Notes: generated by a model from the sequence alone, not told the origin. Counted from the first letter of the stretch, positions 6,894 to 13,728 are shown. The stretch: DNA of 14,458 nt from JAFGJU01 sp964570935 (GCA_964570935.1 CAZMZP010000101.1:1-14458), one strand, 5' to 3'. Made by a program: numbers and translations.

Positions 6894-7749
6894 TGATTTT
6901 CCTCCAAATCTCGTGTGCCTTGTACGAGCTTCTTACCAGGGGGCCGGCAAACAAGGCGGCGAACCCCAGTTCGTTGCCAGCGTCTTCGTAGCGCTTGAAC
7001 GTGTCCGGGGTCACGTACCGGGCCACTGGCTCGGACCCCACACTCGGTCTCAGGTACTGCCCGATGGTCACTGACTGGCAGCCTGCGTTTCTCAGGTCCC
7101 TGAGAACGTCCGTCACCTCCTCCTCTCTCTCTCCCAGGCCGACCATGAGTCCTGACTTGGCCAGAGGCCGCGCTTCGTGACGGGCGGCCTGCTCCACGAT
7201 ACGCAGCGAAGCCGAGTAGTCCGCCCCGGGCCGTATCCGGGGGTACAGCCTGGGAACGGTCTCCACATTGTGGGAGAATACATCAGGCGCCGCGCCCAGC
7301 ACAAGAGAGCAAGGGGCCGCCGCGCCCCCGAAATCCGGGACGAGCACTTCGACCACGGGCCGCGGCCGCAGCTTCTTGAGCTCCGTCACGCAGCGGGCGA
7401 AATGTTCCGCCCCTCCGTCGGGGAGGTCGTCTCTCGTGACTGAAGTAACTACCACGAACCGGAGTCCCAGTTCCACGGCTGCCCGGGCCAGGCGCACCGG
7501 CTCCTCCGCGTCGGGCGGAGCAGGAGTCCCCTTGCCGACTCCGCAGAAGCGGCACTTTCTCGTGCACACGCCGCCAAGCACCATGAATGTGAGTGATGAG
7601 GCGGAGAAGCACTCCCACCTGTTGGGGCAGGCGGCGTCGCGGCAGACTGTGTTCAGGGAATGGGAATCCAGGATTCTGTGAACTTCACGGGTTCTCTGGT
7701 TCTCAGCGAATGGCTTTCTCGCCCAGTGTGGAAGCCTGGCAACCGCCAT
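6811..7749 (-). CDS. lipA: Lipoyl synthase (radical SAM)
   Basis: LipA inserts two sulfur atoms into protein-bound octanoyl groups to make lipoyl cofactors for 2-oxoacid dehydrogenases and the glycine cleavage H protein. All cluster ligands are present: the auxiliary cluster cysteines at 36, 41 and 47 (Cx4Cx5C), the radical SAM cysteines at 62, 66 and 69 (Cx3Cx2C), and the C-terminal RSSYKA serine that ligates the auxiliary cluster. Length is 312 residues. After RSSYKA the protein runs on for about 34 residues rich in charged residues, glycine and proline; the last 27 codons are read in a different frame of the hpf coding region. ATG at 7749 follows rpoN by 45 bp, with GGGGTG about 8 nt upstream. 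No lipB or lplA neighbour is in the window. Its place between rpoN and hpf looks like an insertion into an older pair. Confidence 0.96.
   Translation of the reverse strand: MAVARLPHWARKPFAENQRTREVHRILDSHSLNTVCRDAACPNRWECFSASSLTFMVLGGVCTRKCRFCGVGKGTPAPPDAEEPVRLARAAVELGLRFVVVTSVTRDDLPDGGAEHFARCVTELKKLRPRPVVEVLVPDFGGAAAPCSLVLGAAPDVFSHNVETVPRLYPRIRPGADYSASLRIVEQAARHEARPLAKSGLMVGLGEREEEVTDVLRDLRNAGCQSVTIGQYLRPSVGSEPVARYVTPDTFKRYEDAGNELGFAALFAGPLVRSSYKAHEIWRKINGRDHPKQELPGEPGGKELRRGEAAEA
6901..6905 (-). promoter_or_regulatory. Strong Shine-Dalgarno (GGAGG) of hpf, inside lipA
   Basis: A perfect GGAGG lies 7 nt before the hpf ATG and within the lipA reading frame. It fixes the hpf start and shows that the lipA/hpf overlap is real rather than a start-choice artefact. 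Ribosomes finishing lipA pass over this site before reaching their own stop 83 bp into hpf. Confidence 0.85.
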
Positions 7750-7794
7750 CGCAGTGGCACCCCGTGGGGATATTAAGGGGAAATCGCGACAACC

Positions 7795-9201
7795 CTAGTG
7801 TCTCTTCCGGTAACGTGCAGGCAGCAGCTTCAACTGCTCCCGGTACTTGGCGACCGTCCTCCTCGCGATTCTGAGCCCCCTGTCCTTCAGCATGTCCGCT
7901 ATCTTCTGGTCGCTGAGAGGGTCCGACTTGTCTTCTTGGTCCACGAGCTGCCAGATGATCTCCTTGGCGCTCTTCGCGCTCATGTCTTCACCCGCGTCGG
8001 TGTGGAGCTTGCTGGAGAAGAAGTACTTCAGCTCGAACACCCCTCTCGGGGTCTGCACGTACTTGTTGTTTGTGACCCTGCTCACGGTGGACTCGTGCAT
8101 GCCTATCTGATTGGCCACCTGCTGCAGCGTCAACGGCTTCAAGAAAGCAATTCCCTTGTCGAAGAACTCCTCCTGCGCTTCGACGATGCACTTCATGACC
8201 TTGATCATGGTCTTTCTTCTCTGCTCTATGGTCTGAATCAGCCACTTCGCGGAGTTGAGCTTGCCGATTATGTACTCCCTGGTCTTGTCCTTCTTGGCGC
8301 CGCTCCGGAGCATGTCCCTGTACGAGGGGTTGATACGCAGCCTCGGCACGTGCTTGTCGTTCAGGAACACAACGTACTTATCTTCCACCTTCTCGACCAG
8401 CAGGTCGGGCACGACGTACTTGGGCTCTTCGTACGACACGGTAAGGCCGGGCTTGGGATTGAGCCTGGCTATGATGTCTCCGGCGGCCTGGATCTGGCTG
8501 ATGGACACGTGAGTCCTCTTCGCGATCTCCGCGAACTTCCTCTCCTTGAGGGAGTCAAAGTGCTCCCGCACGATGCGGGCCGCGAGACTGTCTCCCATGT
8601 CCTTTCTCTCGAGCTGTATGAGGAGGCATTCCCTGAGGTCTCTCGCGCCGATTCCCGGCGGGTCGAAAGACTGTACTACCCTGAGAGCCTCTTCAACCCG
8701 CTCCGCGGGCTTGCCGGTTATGCCGGCCACCTCCTCGACCGAGATGCTCAGAAACCCCCTGTCGTCTATGGAGCCTATCAGGAACTGGCCTATCTCCGTC
8801 AGCTCCGGGTCGTTCGTGGACAGTCTGAGCTGGCTCTCGAGAAGGTCACGAAGGGACGGCATCGTCACCGGCACCCTTTCCGGAAACTCGGCGGAGGTGT
8901 CGGGCCTTTCGCGGGCCGAGTCGTACGAATCCTGGTAATACTCGCTCCATTCCAGCGGGTCTTCCTTTTCCACGGGCTCGGGCTCTTCGGCCGTTCCGGG
9001 CTCGTCGTCCGCGGCCGACGCTTCGGCGTTCTCCTCCACGTCGTCCACTTCCTCGAGCAGCGGGTTCTGCAGGAGCTCCTGCTTGAGGATCATCTGGAGC
9101 TCGAGGGTCGGCACTTGGAGCAGCTTGAGCGCCTGCTGCAGCCTCTGGGTCATTATGAGTGTCGGCTTCTGAGTGAGCTGGAGCGTGTGTTTGAGTTCCA
9201 T
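7795..9201 (-). CDS. rpoN: RNA polymerase sigma-54 factor
   Basis: RpoN directs RNA polymerase to -24/-12 promoters and needs an AAA+ activator to open them. The 468-residue product is complete. The N-terminal region I is glutamine/leucine-rich (LTQKPTLIMTQRLQQALKLL at 9-28) and contacts activators; an acidic region II follows (about 51-85). The core-binding domain includes DPPGIGARDLRECLLIQL. A helix-turn-helix region contains GMHESTVSRVTNNKYVQTP, and the RpoN box ARRTVAKYRE at 446-455 near the C-terminus is a perfect match. ATG at 9201 is required by region I; its Shine-Dalgarno is weak (GGG-type), 36 bp after lptB. The order lptB-rpoN is widely conserved. A sigma-54-like promoter lies upstream of the first gene of this run, suggesting feedback control. 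Confidence 0.97.
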   Translation of the reverse strand: MELKHTLQLTQKPTLIMTQRLQQALKLLQVPTLELQMILKQELLQNPLLEEVDDVEENAEASAADDEPGTAEEPEPVEKEDPLEWSEYYQDSYDSARERPDTSAEFPERVPVTMPSLRDLLESQLRLSTNDPELTEIGQFLIGSIDDRGFLSISVEEVAGITGKPAERVEEALRVVQSFDPPGIGARDLRECLLIQLERKDMGDSLAARIVREHFDSLKERKFAEIAKRTHVSISQIQAAGDIIARLNPKPGLTVSYEEPKYVVPDLLVEKVEDKYVVFLNDKHVPRLRINPSYRDMLRSGAKKDKTREYIIGKLNSAKWLIQTIEQRRKTMIKVMKCIVEAQEEFFDKGIAFLKPLTLQQVANQIGMHESTVSRVTNNKYVQTPRGVFELKYFFSSKLHTDAGEDMSAKSAKEIIWQLVDQEDKSDPLSDQKIADMLKDRGLRIARRTVAKYREQLKLLPARYRKRH

Positions 9202-9237
9202 AGGTGTGCCCGGTTCCCCGTTGTGTACGTCACACGA

Positions 9238-10014
9238 CTAGAGCCTGAATTTCTCCCCCAAATACATCTTCCTGGCGAGCGGGTCGTTGGCCAGCTCTTC
9301 GGCGCTGCCGGAAAGGAGTATCCTGCCTTCAAACATCACGTAAGCCCTGTCCGTCGCTGACAGAGTCTCGCGGACGCTGTGGTCGGTTATCAGAACCCCT
9401 ATGCCCCTCTGCTTGAGCTTCGCGACGATCTCCTGTATCTCCGCCACGGCGATGGGGTCTATGCCGACGAAGGGCTCGTCCAGCAGCATGAAGCTGGGGT
9501 TACTGACGAGGGCCCTGCTGATCTCCACGCGCCTTCTTTCGCCCCCGGACAGCTGGTAGGCCTTCCTCTCCGCCAGATGGGCGATCCCCAGCTCCGCCAT
9601 GAGGCCCTGCAGTCTTTCCTCTCGCTCGTCACGTCCGTAGTGCATCGTCTCGAGGATGGACATGATGTTCTCTCTCACCGTCAGCTTCCTGAATATGGAA
9701 GGCTCCTGGGAGAGGTACCCTATGCCCAGGCGCGCCCTGCGAAACACCGGCGTCTCCGTCACGTCGTCACGGTCGATCATCACGGAGCCGGCGTCGGGCC
9801 TGAGGAGTCCCACGAGCATGTAGAAGGTCGTGGTCTTGCCGGCCCCGTTCGGCCCCAGCAGGCCGACCACCTCACCCTGGGCCACGTCGAGGCTGACCTC
9901 GTTGACCACGGTCCACTTCCCGTATCGCTTGACAAGCTCTCTGCCCCTCAGGACCTTCGCTGTTCCCGACTGCGCTGACTGCGTCGTTCCCGACTGAGTT
10001 GACTCCAACACCAT
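9238..10014 (-). CDS. lptB: LPS export ABC transporter ATP-binding protein LptB
   Basis: LptB is the cytoplasmic ATPase of the LptB2FG transporter, which extracts LPS from the inner membrane and drives it across the LptC/LptA bridge. The motifs are complete: Walker A GPNGAGKT at 54-61, Q-loop Gln103, signature LSGGE at 155-159, Walker B FMLLDE at 175-180, and switch histidine 212 (ITDHS). PSIFRKLTVRENI after the Q-loop and DEPFVGIDPIAV are characteristic of LptB rather than general ABC proteins. The 258 residues include an unusual leader of about 20 residues built from an 8-residue repeat (TQSGT/AQSGT). No in-frame ATG, GTG or TTG follows before the conserved core; the alternatives GTG 10011 and TTG 10008 change little. 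It lies 34 bp after lptC with no lptA between. LptF and LptG are not in the window. Confidence 0.96.
   Translation of the reverse strand: MVLESTQSGTTQSAQSGTAKVLRGRELVKRYGKWTVVNEVSLDVAQGEVVGLLGPNGAGKTTTFYMLVGLLRPDAGSVMIDRDDVTETPVFRRARLGIGYLSQEPSIFRKLTVRENIMSILETMHYGRDEREERLQGLMAELGIAHLAERKAYQLSGGERRRVEISRALVSNPSFMLLDEPFVGIDPIAVAEIQEIVAKLKQRGIGVLITDHSVRETLSATDRAYVMFEGRILLSGSAEELANDPLARKMYLGEKFRL
9962..10009. repeat. Two 24-bp tandem copies in the 5' end of lptB
   Basis: Copies at 9962-9985 and 9986-10009 share 19 of 24 bases, beginning with the identical GTTCCCGACTG (plus strand). The period is a multiple of three and encodes two 8-residue units, so the frame is kept. It explains the low-complexity Ser/Thr/Gln leader of LptB and looks like an in-frame duplication that has since diverged. 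Confidence 0.7.
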
Positions 10015-10048
10015 GCTCCCGTATTCCCGCGGCAGACCCTCGACCGGC

Positions 10049-10669
10049 CTAGTCCTTCGGCACGAGCTTGCCCTCTTCGTCCACGACGAACGCCTGTACC
10101 TGTGACTTGATCTCGAACTCGTTCAGACTGGCGTCGCTCACCAGGCCCACGCCCGTGAGGACGTCCCTTCCCTGTGTTATCTTGACGAAGTCCTCGGACA
10201 GGATCTTCTGCGAAGCATTTAGCCACTTCAGGGACTGAGTTTCAAGCGTTATTCCTTCCTCGGTCCTGACCACCACGTTGCCGGCAGCCTCCATGTCGTT
10301 GGTCCTCTGGTAAATGGTTCCGGAATCCGCCTTTAGCTCCGAGAACTTGTCCCCTGTCTCCTCAAAGAAATCAATTCGGACGTTTCTTGCCTGAACTTGC
10401 GCCTTTTCGTTGTATATGGCCGCCCATTCGGCCCACAGGGTCCACTTTCGTGTCCCCTGGACGCTTTCCGTCAGGGAAAAATCGCCCACTTCCTGGTCCG
10501 GGGTCTCCACGGCCGCGCCGGCCGGCCTCGAGTCGGAGTCTCTTCCACATCCGTGAGCGCATAGCGCCAGAAAAAGCACCGCGCATGCAGCCAGGAAGGC
10601 GCGCGACGCCCGGCCGCCGGGGAGCGGCGCGACACCGAGCAATCTCCGTTTACTCTGTCCGAAGCTCAT
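10049..10669 (-). CDS. lptC: LPS export bridge protein LptC (possible lipoprotein form)
   Basis: LptC links the LptB2FG complex to the periplasmic bridge. The 206-residue product has an N-terminal hydrophobic segment (about 24-37) and a beta-rich OstA-like domain with the repeated pattern expected of LptC: SELKADSGTIY, then NDMEAAGNVVVRTEEGITLE and LNASQKILSEDFVKI. The hydrophobic segment ends in AHGC at 38-41, followed by charged residues, which resembles a lipobox with an unusual histidine at -2; a lipoprotein form is possible but not certain. I chose ATG at 10669, 10 nt after the acyltransferase stop, with GAAGG about 9 nt upstream, over the in-frame start at 10714, which would overlap the previous gene. 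It is followed directly by lptB. A separate lptA is missing, and the single OstA-like domain here is too short to be an LptC-LptA fusion. Confidence 0.88.
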   Translation of the reverse strand: MSFGQSKRRLLGVAPLPGGRASRAFLAACAVLFLALCAHGCGRDSDSRPAGAAVETPDQEVGDFSLTESVQGTRKWTLWAEWAAIYNEKAQVQARNVRIDFFEETGDKFSELKADSGTIYQRTNDMEAAGNVVVRTEEGITLETQSLKWLNASQKILSEDFVKITQGRDVLTGVGLVSDASLNEFEIKSQVQAFVVDEEGKLVPKD

Positions 10670-10679
10670 CGCTGAACCT

Positions 10680-11624
10680 TCAACTGACGCGGCCGGTTCC
10701 GACGCCCGAAGCATCCCGGTCGGGTCCCGGGCACGCGGGCCTCGTCTTCCATCTCTCGTGCATCCACACCCACTGCGTGGGCTTGTACCGGATCAGTCTC
10801 TCCAGGGAACTGGTGCATTCCGCCGTGATCTCGAGCGCCCTGCGGTCCTTGTCGTCTCCGTCTTTCGCGGCGGCGTCCACCGGCTCCAGGATCCTGACCA
10901 GATGCGTTCCGTCGCTCTGCATCGATATGGCCATGGGCACGACAGCGGCGCCCGTGCGCATGGCGAGGTAGGCCGGACCGGCGGGTGTGAAGGCGGGCCG
11001 GCCGAAGAAGTCGCAGAAGACCCCTTTCACCGGAGTGTCCTGGTCGATCAGCACTCCAAGCATGTCGCCCCTCTTGAGGGACTCGTACACCGGCCTGGCA
11101 TTCGCGATACGTGATATCGGCCTTATGCCCTTCGCCCTGCGCTGGCGGTCCAGGAGCCTCTCCAGCCTTTCGTCCCTCAGTGGCCGCGCGAGCACGCTCA
11201 GCGGATAGCCCCGCATGGAGAAATAGGCGCCCATCAGCTCCCAGTTTCCGATGTGGCCCGTGACCGCGACCACCCCGCGGCCGCGCGACAAGGCTTCCTC
11301 CAGTGTCTCGAGCCCCTCGACCCTGACGAGCTTGTCGAGCTCGTCCCAGCCGATGCGCGGGAACTTGAGAGTGTCCACGCAGTTTCTTCCGAGGTCCGAC
11401 CAGACCCGTCTGGCCAGTTTCCGGGTTTCGGGCCTCGACAATCCGGGCATGGCCATGGAAAGGTTGACCTCGGTGATAACTCGAGCCTTCGGCTGAACAT
11501 AGAACGCCAGAGCGCCGAGTGTCGAGAACAATCTGAGCGCGCATGCCCTCGGCAGTGCGCCGGCCGTCCACATCAGAGACTTCACGAGCGCGGACGTAAG
11601 GGCGTGCCTGAGTGACTTCCACAA
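10680..11624 (-). CDS. Lipid A late acyltransferase (LpxL/LpxM/HtrB family)
   Basis: These membrane-associated enzymes add secondary acyl chains to KDO-lipid A precursors at the inner membrane. The 314-residue length is usual. The HX4E catalytic motif is HIGNWE at 124-129. The later GVFCDFFGRPAFTPAGPAYL and a final QWVWMHERWKTRP (about 283-295) match the family's conserved segments. The N-terminal hydrophobic helix (about 9-43) is the expected membrane anchor. The start is TTG at 11624 with GGAGGG 9 nt upstream; the GTG two bases on is out of frame. It is the first gene after the 129-bp gap and its promoters, and is separated by 10 nt from lptC. A family member here, where kdsC might be expected, makes the operon one for LPS assembly. 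Whether it acts as LpxL or LpxM cannot be told. Confidence 0.93.
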   Translation of the reverse strand: MWKSLRHALTSALVKSLMWTAGALPRACALRLFSTLGALAFYVQPKARVITEVNLSMAMPGLSRPETRKLARRVWSDLGRNCVDTLKFPRIGWDELDKLVRVEGLETLEEALSRGRGVVAVTGHIGNWELMGAYFSMRGYPLSVLARPLRDERLERLLDRQRRAKGIRPISRIANARPVYESLKRGDMLGVLIDQDTPVKGVFCDFFGRPAFTPAGPAYLAMRTGAAVVPMAISMQSDGTHLVRILEPVDAAAKDGDDKDRRALEITAECTSSLERLIRYKPTQWVWMHERWKTRPACPGPDRDASGVGTGRVS

Positions 11625-11633
11625 GTTGGTGGT

Positions 11634-11639
11634 CCCTCC
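11634..11639 (-). promoter_or_regulatory. Shine-Dalgarno (GGAGGG) for the TTG start of the acyltransferase
   Basis: A GGAGGG stretch sits 9 nt before the TTG at 11624. It supports this unusual start codon, since no in-frame ATG lies before the conserved N-terminal helix. Confidence 0.65.
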
Positions 11640-11645
11640 GACGGT

Positions 11646-11674
11646 AACTTATCAGAAAAGGTCAACGGCGTCAA
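11646..11674 (-). promoter_or_regulatory. Possible sigma-70-type promoter overlapping the sigma-54 element
   Basis: TTGACG (11669-11674) is followed after 17 bp by TAAGTT (11646-11651), which is preceded by TGA, giving an extended -10 look. The -35 is good and the spacing ideal, but the -10 matches only three of six consensus bases. Initiation would fall close to the ribosome site, leaving a leader of under 20 nt. It may offer sigma-54-independent expression of the essential lpt genes. Confidence 0.35.
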
Positions 11675-11690
11675 GCATAAACCGTGCCAA
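11674..11690 (-). promoter_or_regulatory. Sigma-54 (-24/-12) promoter ahead of the lpxL-lptC-lptB-rpoN operon
   Basis: On the minus strand the gap reads TTGGCACGGTTTATGCT. The -24 half is a perfect YTGGCACG and the -12 half ATGCT differs from TTGCW in one base. The invariant GG and GC dinucleotides are separated by exactly 10 bp, as sigma-54 requires. A start near 11663 (a G) would give a 39-nt leader ending at the TTG start of the acyltransferase. rpoN is the fourth gene of the run, so sigma-54 may drive its own expression. No clear activator binding site was recognised; the 5-bp inverted repeat GTGCC/GGCAC (11684-11706) overlaps the -24 box and may be chance. The match is strong by inspection but untested. 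Confidence 0.65.
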
Positions 11691-11753
11691 CGACTTGCGG
11701 CGGCACTGGGAGGACCCGGGGGTCCGGAGCGAGAAGGAAAAAGGGGCAGGACG

Positions 11754-12782
11754 TCAGCCCGACTCTCCGGCCCGCAGGCAGTCGTGCAGGTGAATCACTC
11801 CCTCAGGTTCACCGTCGGGACTGATCACTACGAGACTTGTGATGGGAGACGGTTTGTTCTCCTCCATCTTCTTGACTGCGGCGGCCACCAGTTCGGCTTT
11901 CCCGATCGTGCGGGGGTTGCGGGTCATCACGTCGCACACCCTGACCTGGAAGATGTCGGGCGACATTATGAGAATGCGCTTGAAGTCTCCGTCGGTGACG
12001 ATGCCCGAGAGCTTTCCCCGGGAGTCGACCACGGTGGTCATCCCGAGCCGCTTGTTCATGATCTCGAGTATGGCGTCCTTCATCGAAACGCCTTCGCCGA
12101 CTCTGGGCAGTCCGTCGCCCGTATGCATCACGTCCTCGACGCTCAGGTTGAGCATCCGGCCCAGCACCCCACCCGGGTGGACGAAGGCGAAGTCCTCTCT
12201 TGTGAAGCCCTTGACCTTGAGCAGCGCTATCGCCATCGCGTCGCCGATGGCCAGTGCGCAGGTCGTACTGGTCGTCGGAACCAGGTCGAACGGACAGGCC
12301 TCGGTCACGGCCCCCGTGTCCACGACACAGTCGCTGGCTCTGGCCAGAGGAGAATCCCTTCTCGCGGTGATGGCGATGAGGGTGACGTCGAGTCTCTTCA
12401 GCGCGGGCAGAAGCTGCACGAGCTCGGCGGTTTCTCCGCTCTTCGACATGAAGATGACGACGTCGCCGGTTCCGACGATCCCGATGTCCCCGTGAGCGGC
12501 GTCGCCGGGGTGAATGTAGAACGCCGGCGTGCCGGTGCTCGTCAGAGTGGAGGCCACCTTCTCGGCGATTATACCCGACTTGCCGACGCCGGTCATGATG
12601 ACCCTGCCCCTGCAGTTGTGTATCCTCTCGACTGCCTCCGCGAACTCCGGGCCGAGCCTGCCGGCCATCGACAGCACGGCCTCGCCCTCAGTCTTCAGCA
12701 CCTGGTGCGCCACTTCCAGCGCCGAGCCCGCAGGCCCGACGGCCGGAACAGCCTTTGCGTCTTCCCGCTTGATGTTACTCAC
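11754..12782 (-). CDS. kdsD: D-arabinose-5-phosphate isomerase (KpsF/GutQ family)
   Basis: KdsD interconverts D-ribulose 5-phosphate and D-arabinose 5-phosphate, the sugar input of KDO synthesis. The 342-residue product has an N-terminal SIS domain (about 25-200) with TGVGKSGIIAEKVASTL and the conserved HPGDAAHGD at 91-99, then a SKSGET loop. Two C-terminal CBS domains follow (about 215-340; VEDVMHTGDGLPRV and VCDVMTRNPRTI). This is the complete KdsD architecture. The start is GTG at 12782 with AGGA 8 nt upstream, 39 bp after kdsA. kdsA next door makes the KDO role preferable to the related GutQ role. Downstream, a KdsC phosphatase gene is commonly found, but here only a 129-bp promoter-bearing gap follows. 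Confidence 0.96.
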   Translation of the reverse strand: MSNIKREDAKAVPAVGPAGSALEVAHQVLKTEGEAVLSMAGRLGPEFAEAVERIHNCRGRVIMTGVGKSGIIAEKVASTLTSTGTPAFYIHPGDAAHGDIGIVGTGDVVIFMSKSGETAELVQLLPALKRLDVTLIAITARRDSPLARASDCVVDTGAVTEACPFDLVPTTSTTCALAIGDAMAIALLKVKGFTREDFAFVHPGGVLGRMLNLSVEDVMHTGDGLPRVGEGVSMKDAILEIMNKRLGMTTVVDSRGKLSGIVTDGDFKRILIMSPDIFQVRVCDVMTRNPRTIGKAELVAAAVKKMEENKPSPITSLVVISPDGEPEGVIHLHDCLRAGESG

Positions 12783-12821
12783 TCCTTGCTTCCTGGTCTC
12801 GACGGTGCCGCCACACGCGGC

Positions 12822-13694
12822 TCACTTCGAGGTGCAGTCCAGGTACGCCCGCCTCACTCTTACCATGTCCGCCAGGAACCCTCCCAGCTCGCTCAACGGC
12901 AGCATCGTCCCGGCGTCCGACAGCGCGCTGCCGGGGTCGTGGTGAGTCTCCACGAACAGCACGTCGCAGCCCGCCGCCACGGCGGCCCGCGCGAGGGTAC
13001 CGGCGAAGCCTCTGTCACCACCAGTCCGCTCTCCGCCCGGCCTCTGTAGGGAGTGCGTCACGTCGAACACCACCGGAACGCCGAGAGCGCGCATGGTGGC
13101 GATGCCCCTCATGTCGACAACGAGATTGTGATATCCGAAGCAGGTTCCTCTCTCCGTGAGCAGAACCCGCCGCGCCCCGACCGCCGCCAGCTTGTCCAGG
13201 ATGAAACCGGTGTCCTCCGGGGCGAGGAACTGCCCCTTCTTCACGTTGACCGGTTTCCCGCTTCTCCCGCACGCCTCCACTAGCTCGGACTGCCTGCACA
13301 GGAAGGCCGGCACCTGAAGCACGTCCAGGACCCGAGCCGCGGGTTCGACTTCGTCCGCCGCGTGCACGTCCGATAGCACCGGCACTCCCGCGGTGCTCCT
13401 GACTTCAGCCAGCACGCGAAGCCCCTCTTCCAGTCCCGGCCCACGGAACGAGCGAGCCGAAGTCCTGTTGGCCTTCTGGTAGGAGGCCTTGAAGATGAAC
13501 GGTACGCCGAGGTCACCGGCGATCCGCTTCACTTCCGCCGCTATCTTGAGGCACGCTTCAGCGGACTCTATCACGCACGGACCCGCGATGAGGGCGAGGC
13601 GGTCGCCTCCGACCTCCGCGCCGGACACCGTGAACTTGCGTTCGAGAGTCGATTCCAACGTTTTCTCCTGCGTGCTGCCACGGGCGCAGCCCAT
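12822..13694 (-). CDS. kdsA: 3-deoxy-D-manno-octulosonate 8-phosphate synthase
   Basis: KdsA condenses phosphoenolpyruvate with arabinose 5-phosphate to make KDO-8-phosphate. The product is 290 residues from ATG 13694; GTG at 13721 would add nine residues and come closer to pyrG. I prefer the ATG because a purine-rich AGGCGGA precedes it. The barrel signatures are clear: IAGPCVIES, KANRTSARSFRGPGLEEGL, PAFLCRQSEL, NVKKGQFLAPED, LTERGTCFGYHNLVVDMRG and DVTHSLQRPGG. The cysteine of AGPC together with DVTHS, FVETH and ALSDAGT supplies the four ligands of metal-dependent (Aquifex-type) KdsA, rather than the asparagine of the E. coli metal-free type. It is followed by kdsD at 39 bp, forming a KDO unit. 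The call is firm. Confidence 0.95.
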   Translation of the reverse strand: MGCARGSTQEKTLESTLERKFTVSGAEVGGDRLALIAGPCVIESAEACLKIAAEVKRIAGDLGVPFIFKASYQKANRTSARSFRGPGLEEGLRVLAEVRSTAGVPVLSDVHAADEVEPAARVLDVLQVPAFLCRQSELVEACGRSGKPVNVKKGQFLAPEDTGFILDKLAAVGARRVLLTERGTCFGYHNLVVDMRGIATMRALGVPVVFDVTHSLQRPGGERTGGDRGFAGTLARAAVAAGCDVLFVETHHDPGSALSDAGTMLPLSELGGFLADMVRVRRAYLDCTSK

Positions 13695-13728
13695 TCCGTC
13701 CGCCTGCCGCGCACCGGCCACGGTGGCC

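Noticed and set aside
7750..7794. Promoter or terminator in the rpoN-lipA gap
   Set aside because: CCCC-AC-GGGG leaves a 2-nt loop, and no -35/-10 pair with acceptable spacing was found in 45 bp.
7798..9360. Long plus-strand open frame (520 codons) opposite rpoN and lptB
   Set aside because: It mirrors rpoN, which has full conserved motifs. High GC leaves antisense frames open, and the translation resembles no known family.
10666..11622. Minus-strand frame starting at GTG inside the acyltransferase gene
   Set aside because: It is out of frame with the HX4E acyltransferase and has low-complexity Arg/Gly composition.
11702..11720. GGACC-CGGG-GGTCC hairpin after kdsD as a terminator
   Set aside because: The 5-bp stem has no following T-run in the transcribed direction; the only T-run lies before it.
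11784..13049. Long plus-strand open frame (421 codons) opposite kdsD and kdsA
   Set aside because: It is rich in His, Arg, Gly and Asp as expected of antisense reading, and it spans two firmly identified minus-strand genes.
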